This document shows, in pieces, positions 18,559-26,344 of a stretch of DNA of 64,000 nucleotides. The notes under the pieces are model-generated. The model did not search any database, was not told the origin of the DNA, and was given only the letters and a program-made list of their open reading frames with translations. Made by a program: the position numbers and the translations under genes. The first letter of the stretch is position 1. Each line of letters starts with the position of its first letter. This stretch comes from an uncultured Actinomycetes bacterium (GTDB lineage Bacteria; Actinomycetota; Acidimicrobiia; Acidimicrobiales; Microtrichaceae): NCBI GenBank assembly GCA_903852755.1, contig CAINRS010000043.1:1-64000 (forward strand), read 5' to 3'.

Positions 18559-19502
18559 GATGCGCTCCGGTCGTTCCCGCCACCGGTCAGGTCACGGTAG
18601 ACGTCCTCGAGCCGGCTCCCGCCGGCACGGATCTCCGTGGCCGTCAGGCCCTGCTCGGCGAGCCAGGCCCCCAGCCGGGCGATCTGTTGCGGGTCGGCGG
18701 GTCCGTCGACGACGTGGGTGCCGGACCCGACGGTGCGCGCCGGTGCGCCGAGTGCCGCGCCGAGTGCCTCGAGATCCACCGGATCGTGGCAGCGGAACCA
18801 GAGCGTGGTCGAGCGCTCGCCGGTGAGCTCGCCGAGCGAACCCTCGGCGACGACCCGTCCGCCGTCGACCACCACCACGTGGTCGGCGATCCGTTCGGCC
18901 TCGTCGAGGTCGTGGGTCGTCACCAGCACCCCGGTGCCCTCCCGACGGAGGTCCGACAGCGTCGAGCGGATCAGCTCGCGGCCCTCGAGGTCGATGCCTG
19001 CGGTCGGCTCGTCGAGCAGCACGACCTCGGGCCGTCCCACCAGGGCCAGCGCGAGCGAGAGCCGCTGCCGCTCCCCGCCGGACAGCCGGCGCACGGTGGT
19101 GGTCGACCGGTGGGCGAGCCCGACCGAGTCGAGCAGCTCGTCGACGTCGAGCGGGTCGTCGAAGAACCCGGCGTACTGTCGGAGCACCTCCCGGGGTCGG
19201 ATCGCCGGCTGGATGCCGCCCTCCTGGAGCATGATGCCGACGCGGCGCACCAGGTGGCGGTGGTCCAGCACCGGGTCCATCCCGAGGATGCGGGACCGTC
19301 CCGCAGCGGCCGGGCGGAACCCCTCGAGGTGCTCGACCGTGGAGGTCTTCCCGGCACCGTTCGGACCGAGGATCACGGTCACCGCTCCGGCCCGGGCGCT
19401 GAACGAGACGCCGTCCACGGCCACCAGATCGCCGTAGCGGATCACCAGGTCCCGGACCTCGACGACCACGTCCCCTCGGTCGGGTGAGGTGGCGGTGGGC
19501 AC
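18555..19502 (-). CDS. ABC transporter ATP-binding protein (DrrA-like)
   Basis: ATPase of the adjacent exporter, 315 residues. Walker A GPNGAGKTS, signature LSGGERQRLSLALAL, Walker B VVLLDEPTAGID and switch His in LVTTHDLDE are all intact. A C-terminal DrrA-type extension of about 95 residues follows. The GTG start has a -10 box 6 nt upstream that overlaps the stop codon of the HAD gene. Confidence 0.9.
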   Translation of the reverse strand: MPTATSPDRGDVVVEVRDLVIRYGDLVAVDGVSFSARAGAVTVILGPNGAGKTSTVEHLEGFRPAAAGRSRILGMDPVLDHRHLVRRVGIMLQEGGIQPAIRPREVLRQYAGFFDDPLDVDELLDSVGLAHRSTTTVRRLSGGERQRLSLALALVGRPEVVLLDEPTAGIDLEGRELIRSTLSDLRREGTGVLVTTHDLDEAERIADHVVVVDGGRVVAEGSLGELTGERSTTLWFRCHDPVDLEALGAALGAPARTVGSGTHVVDGPADPQQIARLGAWLAEQGLTATEIRAGGSRLEDVYRDLTGGGNDRSAS

Positions 19503-19508
19503 GGGCGG

Positions 19509-19514
19509 AAGCTA
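19509..19514 (-). promoter_or_regulatory. -10 element TAGCTT, ABC exporter operon
   Basis: Minus-strand TAGCTT-CCGCCC-GTG gives a 6-nt gap to the ATPase start. Its first three bases are also the TAG stop of the upstream HAD gene. Confidence 0.55.
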
Positions 19515-20153
19515 TCGCCGGTCGACGAGTCCGGGCACGTCGGCCGGGTGGTGGGCCAGGACGGCGGCTCCTGCGTCGCGGAGCTCCTCGGCGCCGCCGT
19601 AGCCCCAGGTGGCCCCGATGCAGTCGATGCCGTGTGCCCGAGCGCCCTCCACGTCGTGGTGGCGGTCACCCACCATCCGGCACCGGTCCGGTCGGGGGTC
19701 GCCGAGTGCGGTGAGGGTGCGGGCCAGGACCTGGGACTTGGTGGTGGCCGTGCCGTCCATGGTGGCCGCACCGACCACGGCGAACCGGTCGGTCAGGCCG
19801 AAGTGGTCGAGCATGGTGTGCGTCGGGACCTCGCCCTTGGAGGTGGCCGTGGCCAGTGTGTGCCCGTCGTCGGCGAGCCGGTCCAGCATCTCGGTGACGC
19901 CCGGGTAGAGCTCGCTCTCGAACACCCCGGTCGTCAGGTAGCGCTCCCGGTAGGCGGTCACCCCGGCGTCGAGGTGTTCGTCGGGGACACCGAGGTGGGC
20001 CAGCATCAGGTGGAGGGGCGGTCCGATCGCCCGCACCAGGTGCGCCCGGGGTGGGACCGTCCGCTCGAGCGACTCGAGGGCGTGGACCGCGCTGCGCACG
20101 ATGCCCTCCTCGGAGTCCCACACGGTGCCGTCGAGGTCCAGCAGCACGATCAC
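19512..20153 (-). CDS. HAD superfamily hydrolase, phosphoglycolate phosphatase-like
   Basis: A 213-residue HAD-IA phosphatase. Motif I is LLDLDGTVWDS (nucleophile and acid Asp), motif II ATATSKG, motif III Lys in TKSQ and motif IV MVGDRHHDVEGARAHG. Gph-like enzymes remove phosphoglycolate from DNA repair or oxygenase side reactions, but substrate cannot be read from sequence. It is divergent from serS with a 115-nt gap. Confidence 0.8.
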   Translation of the reverse strand: MIVLLDLDGTVWDSEEGIVRSAVHALESLERTVPPRAHLVRAIGPPLHLMLAHLGVPDEHLDAGVTAYRERYLTTGVFESELYPGVTEMLDRLADDGHTLATATSKGEVPTHTMLDHFGLTDRFAVVGAATMDGTATTKSQVLARTLTALGDPRPDRCRMVGDRHHDVEGARAHGIDCIGATWGYGGAEELRDAGAAVLAHHPADVPGLVDRR

Positions 20154-20256
20154 CGCCCCACTCTCGCACGGGGCGACGCCGGTTGGCCCCGACGGTCCGC
20201 TCCCACGCCGGTCGCAGGCAGGGGCACCGGGGTTCGGGACCGCACCCCCGGACCGC

Positions 20257-20262
20257 TACCGT
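20257..20262 (+). promoter_or_regulatory. -10 element TACCGT, serS
   Basis: TACCGT-GCCCGC-ATG: a 6-nt gap to the serS start, leaderless arrangement. Confidence 0.6.
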
Positions 20263-20268
20263 GCCCGC

Positions 20269-21561
20269 ATGCTCGACCTGCGGCTGATCCGCAACGACCC
20301 GGACACGGTCCGGGCCGGCCTCGCCCGACGGGGCGAGGACCTCGCACCGCTCGACCGGCTCGTGGAACTCGACACCGAGCACCGCTCCCTGACCGCCGAG
20401 CGCGATGCGCTCCGCGCCGAGGTCCGGACGCTGTCGAACCAGGTGGGGGCGCTCCACCGGGAGGGGCGAGGTGACGAGGCAGTGGCGCTCCAGGAGGAGT
20501 CGAGGGCCCTCGGTGAGCGGGAACGTGAGCTCGACGTCCGCTGCGACGAGGTCGCCGCATCGGTGCGCGACCTGCTGCTGCGCCTCCCCAACCTGCCGGC
20601 GGCCGACTGTCCGGACGGTGACGACGAGCGCGACAACGTCGTCGTCCGCGTCGAGGGTGCCGAGGGTGCCGACTGGGCCGACCACCAGCGGGTCCCGCAC
20701 TGGGAGATCGGGGAGCAGCTCGGCATCCTGGACGTCGAACGGGCGGTGAAGCTGTCCGGGTCGATGTTCGTCATGTACCGCGGCGCCGGGGCGGCCCTGG
20801 TGCGGGCGCTGTGCCAGCTGGCGATCGACCGCAACGTCGACCGCTACGAGGAGGTCCGTCCCCCCACGCTCGTGCGCACCGACACGCTCACCTCGACCGG
20901 GCACCTGCCCAAGTTCGCCGACGAGGCCTACCACCTCGAACGTGACGACCTCTGGGCCATCCCGACCGCCGAGGTGCCGCTGACCTCACTGCACCGCGAC
21001 GAGATCCTGCCCGAGGCCGACCTGCCCCGGCGGTTCGTGGCGCACACGAGCTGCTTCCGCCGCGAAGCCGGCTCGGCCGGGAAGGACACCCGTGGACTCC
21101 TGCGGGTCCACGAGTTCGACAAGGTCGAGATCCTGGCGCTCGGCACCCCCGACCAGGCCGCCGAGCTGCACGCCGAGATCCTCGCCCGGGCCGAGGGCCT
21201 GATCGCCGAGCTCGGTCTCGCCTACCGGATCCTCGACCTCTGCGCCGGCGACATCGGCAACAGTGCCGCCCGCACCTTCGACATCGAGGTGTACGCCCCC
21301 GGTGTCGACCAGTGGCTCGAGGTCTCGTCGGTCTCGTGGTTCAGCGACTACCAGGCGCGGCGGGCGAACCTCCGGTTCAAGCCGACCTCCGGGAAGGGCA
21401 CCGAGGTCCTCCACACCCTCAACGGCTCGGCGCTCGCCGTGCCCCGGGTGTGGGCGGCGCTCGTCGAGACGCACCGCCGACCCGACGGCACCGTGCGGAT
21501 CCCCGACCTGCTGCGTCCCTACCTGCAGCCCTACCTGGGCGGTGAGGGGCCGTTCCGCTGA
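20269..21561 (+). CDS. serS: seryl-tRNA synthetase
   Basis: Charges tRNA-Ser; class II synthetase of 430 aa. The N-terminal arm (MLDLRLIRNDPDTV, then a coiled coil of about residues 30-105) is followed by the catalytic domain with TSCFRREAGSAGKDTRGLLRVHEFDKVE (motif 2) and a motif 3 stretch ending near HTLNGSALAVPR. The ATG at 20269 is fixed by the conserved N-terminus and the -10 box; the longer open frame from 20101 has no homology. Confidence 0.95.
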   Translation: MLDLRLIRNDPDTVRAGLARRGEDLAPLDRLVELDTEHRSLTAERDALRAEVRTLSNQVGALHREGRGDEAVALQEESRALGERERELDVRCDEVAASVRDLLLRLPNLPAADCPDGDDERDNVVVRVEGAEGADWADHQRVPHWEIGEQLGILDVERAVKLSGSMFVMYRGAGAALVRALCQLAIDRNVDRYEEVRPPTLVRTDTLTSTGHLPKFADEAYHLERDDLWAIPTAEVPLTSLHRDEILPEADLPRRFVAHTSCFRREAGSAGKDTRGLLRVHEFDKVEILALGTPDQAAELHAEILARAEGLIAELGLAYRILDLCAGDIGNSAARTFDIEVYAPGVDQWLEVSSVSWFSDYQARRANLRFKPTSGKGTEVLHTLNGSALAVPRVWAALVETHRRPDGTVRIPDLLRPYLQPYLGGEGPFR

Positions 21562-21583
21562 GTCCGCCCCGGCAGCGGGCCGG

Positions 21584-21922
21584 TCAGGCCCCGAGCACCA
21601 GCCCGACCGTGGCGGCGGCCACGGCACCGACGACGGTGAGCACGGTGTAGGTCGCTGCGTGCCACCGCCGGCCGGAACGCAGGTGCTCGGCCAGCTGGGT
21701 GGCGAACGTCGAGAAGGTCGTGAACGCCCCGAGCGCGCCGGTCACGGCGACGAGCTCCCACCCGCCGTCGAGTCGGGCGTGGAGGAACCCGGCGACCAGG
21801 CTGCCGGTGAGGTTGACCACCAGCGTCCCGGTGGGGAACGTCGGCCGGTCCAACAGCGAGGTCAGGCCGACCCGCGCCCACGCGCCGAGCACACAGACCG
21901 TGGCGAAGGCCGCGATGGTCAC
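21584..21922 (-). CDS. crcB: fluoride channel Fluc/CrcB, second subunit
   Basis: A 112-residue four-helix protein that exports fluoride through an antiparallel dimer. The channel signature [12 protein letters not shown] (residues 62-73) with the Phe-box is intact, and the conserved Asn is in VVNLTGS. The GTG start overlaps the stop of the upstream crcB gene (GTGA), indicating coupled production of the two halves of a heterodimer. Confidence 0.9.
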   Translation of the reverse strand: MTIAAFATVCVLGAWARVGLTSLLDRPTFPTGTLVVNLTGSLVAGFLHARLDGGWELVAVTGALGAFTTFSTFATQLAEHLRSGRRWHAATYTVLTVVGAVAAATVGLVLGA

Positions 21923-22308
21923 CGGAGTCCGTCCCCGTCCGGTGCCGGGGCTGCGAGCCGGCTGCCCGCCCACGCCGCCGACACACCGGCGGTGACCCCG
22001 AGCGTCACCCACGCGAGGGCGACCAGCGGTCGCCCGTCGAGCAGGTCCTCGGCGAGCTCGACGGCGAGGGCGGACCAGGTGCTGAGGGCACCGCAGAGTC
22101 CCGGACCGATCAGGTCCCCGACCGTGGCCGAACGGATCCGGCCCGAGCGGATCGATCCGACCGACCACCCCAGGATCGCTGCAGCCGCCGTGTTGACCAC
22201 CAACAGCCCGAGGTGGGGGTCCACGCCGGTTGCCGACAGGGCGAGCCAGCGGAGCCCGCCACCGGCGACGGCGCCGACGGCGACCGCGGCGAGTCGTCGG
22301 TCGGGCAC
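21919..22308 (-). CDS. crcB: fluoride channel Fluc/CrcB, first subunit (degenerate pore motif)
   Basis: A 129-residue CrcB-family protein with four helices and the conserved Asn in VVNTAAAA. The signature normally read GGxTTFSTF is [13 protein letters not shown] here, so the Phe-box is not kept. Two-gene Fluc channels in which one pore is inactivated are known; this pair fits that type. The GTG start has a TAGAGT -10 box 6 nt upstream and is divergent from pdxH. No fluoride riboswitch is recognisable. Confidence 0.85.
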   Translation of the reverse strand: MPDRRLAAVAVGAVAGGGLRWLALSATGVDPHLGLLVVNTAAAAILGWSVGSIRSGRIRSATVGDLIGPGLCGALSTWSALAVELAEDLLDGRPLVALAWVTLGVTAGVSAAWAGSRLAAPAPDGDGLR

Positions 22309-22314
22309 GGCCCG

Positions 22315-22347
22315 ACTCTACGGTCCGGGTCCGTGGCGACGTACCCT
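22315..22347. promoter_or_regulatory. divergent leaderless promoters, crcB pair (-) and pdxH (+)
   Basis: On the minus strand TAGAGT occupies 22315-22320, 6 nt before the crcB GTG. On the plus strand TACCCT occupies 22342-22347, 6 nt before the pdxH GTG. The two -10 boxes are 21 nt apart, so RNA polymerases would compete. Confidence 0.55.
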
Positions 22348-22353
22348 CTCGGC

Positions 22354-22986
22354 GTGGGCCTCGAGCACCGGATCGACTACGACTGGGGAACCCTCGACGT
22401 CGACGACGTCGACGGTGACCCGATCGTGCAGCTCGGGGCGTGGTTGGCCGAGGCCGAGGCCCAGCAGGTGAGCGAGTTCAACGCCATGGCACTGTGCACG
22501 GTCGACGCTGCCGGCCGCCCGAGGGCCCGCAACGTCCTGCTGCGCGGCCTCGACGACGGCGCGCTCCGCTTCTTCACCAATCGCGACAGCGTGAAGGGTT
22601 CGGACCTGGCGGCCGACGGTCGGGTGGCGCTCCTGTTCAGCTGGCTGGGCATCCACCGCCAGGTGCGCATCCAGGGGGTGGCCACGGCGATCGCCGACCC
22701 GGACAGCGACGCCTACTTCGCCTCCCGGCCCCGTGACAGCCAGCTCGGCGCGTGGGCCAGTGCGCAGTCGACGGTGCTGCGCGACCGTGCACAACTGCTG
22801 GACCGGCTCGCCGAGGTGACGGATCGCTTCGACGGCGGTGAGGTGCCCCGTCCGGCCAACTGGGGTGGGTACGACGTGGTCCCCGACGAGTTCGAGTTCT
22901 GGCAGGGCCGGCCGAGTCGTCTGCACGACCGTGTGCAGTACCGACGTGAGGGCAGCGGCTGGGTGGTCGAGCGCCTGTCCCCCTGA
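22354..22986 (+). CDS. pdxH: pyridoxamine 5'-phosphate oxidase
   Basis: FMN enzyme making pyridoxal 5'-phosphate from PNP/PMP. The 210-residue protein shows [39 protein letters not shown], the VRIQGVA region, [13 protein letters not shown] and the C-terminal [19 protein letters not shown] with substrate-binding Arg residues. The GTG at 22354 is preferred because of the 6-nt leaderless spacing; the GTG at 22333 lies upstream of the -10 box. The product is the cofactor for HemL encoded further right. Confidence 0.9.
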   Translation: MGLEHRIDYDWGTLDVDDVDGDPIVQLGAWLAEAEAQQVSEFNAMALCTVDAAGRPRARNVLLRGLDDGALRFFTNRDSVKGSDLAADGRVALLFSWLGIHRQVRIQGVATAIADPDSDAYFASRPRDSQLGAWASAQSTVLRDRAQLLDRLAEVTDRFDGGEVPRPANWGGYDVVPDEFEFWQGRPSRLHDRVQYRREGSGWVVERLSP

Positions 22987-23025
22987 GGCCGGTCCCCTGG
23001 GGTCGTGACCCGGGGGTCCCGACCG

Positions 23026-23925
23026 TCAGGTCCCCTCGGGTGTCCGGCGGTCGACCTCGGCGGTGACCGGGTTCGCCCGTCGACGGTGGCCGAACCACAC
23101 CGCGAATCCGACCGCGGTGCCCACGAACACGATGGCGCCGAGTGCCAGAGCCGCTGCGCCGACCCCTTCGATCCACCTGCTGGCGGCGCTCTGGATGTCC
23201 CGGACGGCTCGTACCGGTCCGCTGGCGCCCCGGCCGTCGAGCTCCTGCAGTTCGATCCAGGCGTAGTAGGTCACGAAGCAGCCCGCCAGGATGACCAGCA
23301 CTCCCGAGGCGCGCTGGACGTACGGCAGTGCCCGGCGGAAGGTCGTGACGATCCCCGTCCTGGCGAGCGCGACCGACACGGTCAGCACGGCGAGCAGCGC
23401 GCCCATCCCCAGGGCGTACGCCACGAACGTCGCCGTCGAGGACAGCAGGTCGGCGTCGTCGAGCGTGATCGACACGATCGAGATGAACACCCCGATCGAG
23501 CAGCTCAACGAGGCCACTGCGTAGGTGACGCCGTACAGGTACATCGAGGCCAGCTCGCGCCCGTCCCGGGTGAGCCCGACCTTCGGCAGGCGCACCGTCG
23601 GCTCGAAGCCTCGGGTGATGGCGACACCGAGGACCACCAGCGCCACCCCGACTCCCATCGTCACGTACGGGAGGCGGGTGGCCACGACGCTCGAGATCGA
23701 CGACCAGATGAGACCGACCACACCGAACACCGTGACGAAGCCGAGCGTGACGGCCATCGACACCCACAGCGCCCGCAGGACGGGTGGTCTCGACGGTGTG
23801 TCCGCCCCGGGGTCGTCGATGCCGAGGAAGTACGTCAGGTAGGCCGGGAGGAGCGCGAAGCCACACGGGTTGATCGCCGTGAGCATCCCGGCGGTGAACG
23901 CGAGGGCCAGTCGGCTGGTGTTCAC
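23026..23925 (-). CDS. ccdA: CcdA/DsbD-type thiol-disulfide transmembrane protein
   Basis: Carries reducing equivalents across the membrane for c-type cytochrome maturation. The 299-residue protein has about eight helices. The first redox Cys is in AINPCGFALLPAYLTYFLG and the second in ASLSCSIGVFISIV, as in CcdA. The GTG start overlaps the TlpA stop (GTGA), so the thioredoxin-like partner is co-translated. It may serve the cytochrome c domains encoded in this window (ctaC and 62384-63136). Confidence 0.88.
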   Translation of the reverse strand: MNTSRLALAFTAGMLTAINPCGFALLPAYLTYFLGIDDPGADTPSRPPVLRALWVSMAVTLGFVTVFGVVGLIWSSISSVVATRLPYVTMGVGVALVVLGVAITRGFEPTVRLPKVGLTRDGRELASMYLYGVTYAVASLSCSIGVFISIVSITLDDADLLSSTATFVAYALGMGALLAVLTVSVALARTGIVTTFRRALPYVQRASGVLVILAGCFVTYYAWIELQELDGRGASGPVRAVRDIQSAASRWIEGVGAAALALGAIVFVGTAVGFAVWFGHRRRANPVTAEVDRRTPEGT

Positions 23926-24632
23926 GGGACCGCGACGCCGTTGCGGGCGAGCAGGTCGGCCAGCGCGGCGTCGTCGAGGGCGCCGTCCACCTCGTCGAGG
24001 ACCCGACCGTCGGCACCGACCAGCACGGTCCTGGGCAGCGCCGTCCCGCCGAACACGGCGAAGATCGATCCGGTCGGATCGGCGGCGTTGCGGTAGGTCA
24101 CGCCGGTCCGGGCGATCTGGCGCTGCGCCGCCTCCGGGGTGTCGACCACGTCGACGCCGACCACACGAACGGCCCCGTCCGCCCGCTGGGCGAGTCGCTC
24201 GAACACGGGCATCTCGGTGATGCACGGGGGACAGGTCGACGCCCAGAAGTTGAGCAGCAGCGGCGTGCCCTGCAGCTCGGTGAGCGGCTGGCGTCCGCCG
24301 TCGAGGTAGCGGAGCTCGACCGTGGGGGCCGGTTCGCCCACGCGTGCGACCGGTGTGCCCGCGGGGACGGCAGGGCCGACCGTCAGGTCCGACAGGGCGA
24401 CCGCCGGGTCGACGCCGCTGCCCCGGTCGAGCACCCGGAGGGCGACGAGCGAGAACGCCGCGGCGACGCACAGTCCGACGAGCGCAGCGGACACCACGAT
24501 CCGGGGGGTGACCCGGCGCCTCCGGGGGGTTCCGCCGTCGGTGGCCGACGTGCCGGCCACCCGGTCCGCGTCGACGCCCCCGTCCGAGGAGGTCTCCCCG
24601 TGCTCGGCGTCGTCGGTGGGTGTCGTGGTCAT
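23922..24632 (-). CDS. TlpA/ResA-like thioredoxin-fold protein, membrane-anchored
   Basis: A 236-residue extracytoplasmic thiol-disulfide oxidoreductase. It has a disordered acidic N-terminus, a transmembrane anchor (about 45-67), then a redoxin domain with active site WASTCPPCITEMP and the cis-Pro region TALPRTVLVGADG. It probably reduces apocytochrome c thiols using electrons from the adjacent CcdA protein. Confidence 0.88.
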   Translation of the reverse strand: MTTTPTDDAEHGETSSDGGVDADRVAGTSATDGGTPRRRRVTPRIVVSAALVGLCVAAAFSLVALRVLDRGSGVDPAVALSDLTVGPAVPAGTPVARVGEPAPTVELRYLDGGRQPLTELQGTPLLLNFWASTCPPCITEMPVFERLAQRADGAVRVVGVDVVDTPEAAQRQIARTGVTYRNAADPTGSIFAVFGGTALPRTVLVGADGRVLDEVDGALDDAALADLLARNGVAVP

Positions 24633-24729
24633 GGTCGAAGGACCAGCTGCGGGGCCGTCCCCGGGCCGGAGTCCCGGTCGACCTGGGGGCCGGTGCCGCT
24701 CCTGAGGCTACGGCACCGGCCCGGACCGC

Positions 24730-25248
24730 TCACACCGGCTCGGGCTGGCGGGTGCGGGCGACGAGCCCCCGGTAGACGTCCGGCAGGTCGACCGTGGGGA
24801 AGGTGTCCTCCGGTCGGGGGTGGCGCGGCGGCCGACCACGCCGGCGCTTGTGCAGGACGATCCGGCCGTCGACGAACAGGTGGCCGCCCCAGACCCCGGC
24901 GGGCTCCCGGTTGGCCACGGCGGCATCGAGGCACTCCCTGCGGACGGGACACGCCAGGCAGAGACGCTTGGCTGCAGTGATGTCGTCGAGGTCGTCGGAG
25001 TAGAAGCCGACCGGCGTGAGGTCGCGGCACGCCGCCCGGTCGTGCCAGGCCAGTTCGTCGGTGGCGAGCAGGCTCAGGAGGTCGTCGGCCCGTCCTCCGG
25101 ACCGGTCCGACGCGGACGGGGTGTCCGTGGTGACCGCGGCGGCGGCGGTGGGGGTCGGGGTCGGGTTGGGGGTGGGGATCGGGATGGGGGTCGGGATTGG
25201 GGTCGGGATCGGGATCGGAGTCGGGGTGGGTGCGTCGGTGTCGTGCAT
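24730..25248 (-). CDS. WhiB-family transcriptional regulator with PT/PI-repeat N-terminus
   Basis: A [4Fe-4S] DNA-binding regulator. Four cysteines (AACRDL, then LCLACPVRREC) give the C-x27-29-C-x2-C-x5-C cluster motif, followed by the GVWGG turn and the basic KRRRGRPPR segment for DNA binding. The ATG at 25248 (172 aa) is chosen. A longer open frame starts with a GTG at 25332 that lies inside the T-tract of a terminator. Residues 6-35 are a Thr/Ile-Pro dipeptide repeat encoded by G-rich hexamers, unlike any WhiB I know. Confidence 0.85.
   Translation of the reverse strand: MHDTDAPTPTPIPIPTPIPTPIPIPTPNPTPTPTAAAAVTTDTPSASDRSGGRADDLLSLLATDELAWHDRAACRDLTPVGFYSDDLDDITAAKRLCLACPVRRECLDAAVANREPAGVWGGHLFVDGRIVLHKRRRGRPPRHPRPEDTFPTVDLPDVYRGLVARTRQPEPV
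25151..25228. repeat. G-rich hexamer tandem repeat within the WhiB gene
   Basis: Thirteen consecutive hexamers, variants of GGGGTC/GGGATC, encode alternating Thr-Pro/Ile-Pro on the minus strand. Regular G3-4 runs every 6 nt on the plus strand make G-quadruplex formation and slippage plausible. The number of units can change without a frameshift. Confidence 0.85.
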
Positions 25249-25334
25249 GTCTCGCTCGCTCGGTTCGGCTCGGTGGGGTTCGGTGGGGTTCGGGCGGTGG
25301 GTGCGTCCGGGTCGTCCGGCGGTGAAAATCACGA

Positions 25335-25364
25335 GAGCCGCCGGGAGTGTCCTCCCGACGGCTC
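25335..25364 (-). terminator. rho-independent terminator downstream of the 73-aa gene
   Basis: The minus-strand stem GAGCCGTCGGGAG pairs with CTCCCGGCGGCTC (13 positions, one mismatch) around the loop GACA, followed by TCGTGATTTTCACC with a T-run. It separates the small gene at 25402-25623 from whiB. Confidence 0.75.
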
Positions 25365-25401
25365 TGAACCCGCTTCCGCAGTGCTGGTGATCAGTGGTCG
25401 A

Positions 25402-25623
25402 TCACGTGCGGTGGGGCTCCCCGTCGGGGAATCGGTGGTACCCGAATCGATACGTCGGCTGCGCGTGCGGCCGCTTCAGCCGGAGGTCCGTGGTCGGGTA
25501 CCGCAGTGCCGTGTGCCACGAGCCGGCCTGCCAAGGATTCGCCCGCCACGCCCGAGGGCGCGCCGTCTCCACGGCGGGCGTCGCCGGGGCGGTGGGGGTC
25601 GGGCAGGTGGTGGTGGTGGTCAT
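25402..25623 (-). CDS. small hypothetical protein (73 aa)
   Basis: An ATG at 25623 opens a 73-residue frame with GC-ending codons and a terminator right after it, which support a real gene. The product begins with a Thr/Pro-rich stretch and continues with an aromatic, basic segment (NPWQAGSWHTALRYPTTDL, KRPHAQPTYRFGYHRFPDG). No family is recognised. It may be a secretion-independent cytosolic peptide; there is no hydrophobic helix. Confidence 0.5.
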   Translation of the reverse strand: MTTTTTCPTPTAPATPAVETARPRAWRANPWQAGSWHTALRYPTTDLRLKRPHAQPTYRFGYHRFPDGEPHRT

Positions 25624-25710
25624 CGTCTCGGAGATGGTCGACCAGCGCGGCCGGTGCGGCGGTGCTCGTCGGGGCCGAGCGAACCACGCCGTCCCGGGGT
25701 CGTCAAGTGA

Positions 25711-26280
25711 TTAATCGGTCGGACCGTCGGGAGCTCCACCGGCGGTGGGGACCCGGAACACCGTGGACCGCCAGTGGCGCAGCTCGGCGACGGACTCGCG
25801 GATGTCGTCCATCGCCCGGTGGGCGGCGGCCTTGCGCGGCTGGGCGGCGAGCGCCTCGGGGTACCACCGGCGGGCGAGCTCCTTGACCGTCGAGACGTCG
25901 ATCGAGCGGTAGTGGAGGTACTCCTCGATCTCCGGCAGGTACGCCGCCAGGAACCGACGGTCCATCCCGATCGAGTTGCCGCACAGCGGCACGGTGCGGG
26001 GCTCGCTCACGTGCTGCATGATGAACTCCAGGGTGGCGGCACCGGCGTCGGCGAGGGTGGTGGTGGAGGACCGGATCTGCTCGAGCAGACCGCTCGAGGT
26101 GTGCATCTCGAGCACGACCGGCGCCATCGACGCCAGTGCATCCTCGGGGGTGGCGACGACCAGGTCGGGGCCCTCGGCGACGACCTCCAGGTCGTCGTCG
26201 GTCACCAGCGTGGCGATCTCGACGATGCGGTCGACGGTCGGGTCGAGCCCGGTCATCTCGAGGTCCATCCACACGAGCAC
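25711..26280 (-). CDS. orn: oligoribonuclease
   Basis: 3'-5' exonuclease that degrades nanoRNA and pGpG (the end product of c-di-GMP breakdown). The 189-residue DEDDh-fold protein has WMDLEMTGLDP (first acidic pair), the GNSIGMDRRFL motif, and Lys/His/Asp in KAAAHRAMDDIRES. The GTG start is 6 nt after a TAGGGT box. Divergent from znuA. Its pGpG activity is notable because an RsiG-like c-di-GMP effector is encoded at 43977. Confidence 0.92.
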   Translation of the reverse strand: MLVWMDLEMTGLDPTVDRIVEIATLVTDDDLEVVAEGPDLVVATPEDALASMAPVVLEMHTSSGLLEQIRSSTTTLADAGAATLEFIMQHVSEPRTVPLCGNSIGMDRRFLAAYLPEIEEYLHYRSIDVSTVKELARRWYPEALAAQPRKAAAHRAMDDIRESVAELRHWRSTVFRVPTAGGAPDGPTD

Positions 26281-26286
26281 CCGTGC

Positions 26287-26292
26287 ACCCTA
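26287..26292 (-). promoter_or_regulatory. -10 element TAGGGT, orn
   Basis: Minus-strand TAGGGT-GCACGG-GTG, 6-nt gap, leaderless orn transcript. Confidence 0.6.
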
Positions 26293-26322
26293 GGTGCCGG
26301 GGCCGGAGTTGGTGCTCAGGTA

Positions 26323-26338
26323 TGGGAATCGTTATCAT
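26323..26338 (+). promoter_or_regulatory. znuA promoter with candidate Zur operator
   Basis: TATCAT (26333-26338) ends 6 nt before the znuA GTG. Overlapping it is TGGGAATCGTTATCA (26323-26337), a 15-bp imperfect 7-1-7 palindrome in an AT-rich island, similar in form to Fur-family Zur boxes of actinobacteria. Half-site match is 4 of 7, so the assignment to Zur is by position and shape rather than strict consensus. Confidence 0.5.
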
Positions 26339-26344
26339 TACGTC

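Noticed and set aside
22309-22353. Fluoride riboswitch upstream of the crcB pair
   Set aside because: The -10 box lies 6 nt before the start, leaving no room for a leader RNA.
25249-25332. N-terminal extension of the WhiB protein from GTG 25332
   Set aside because: The GTG lies within the T-rich tail of a terminator for the upstream gene, so transcription of whiB most likely begins downstream of it.
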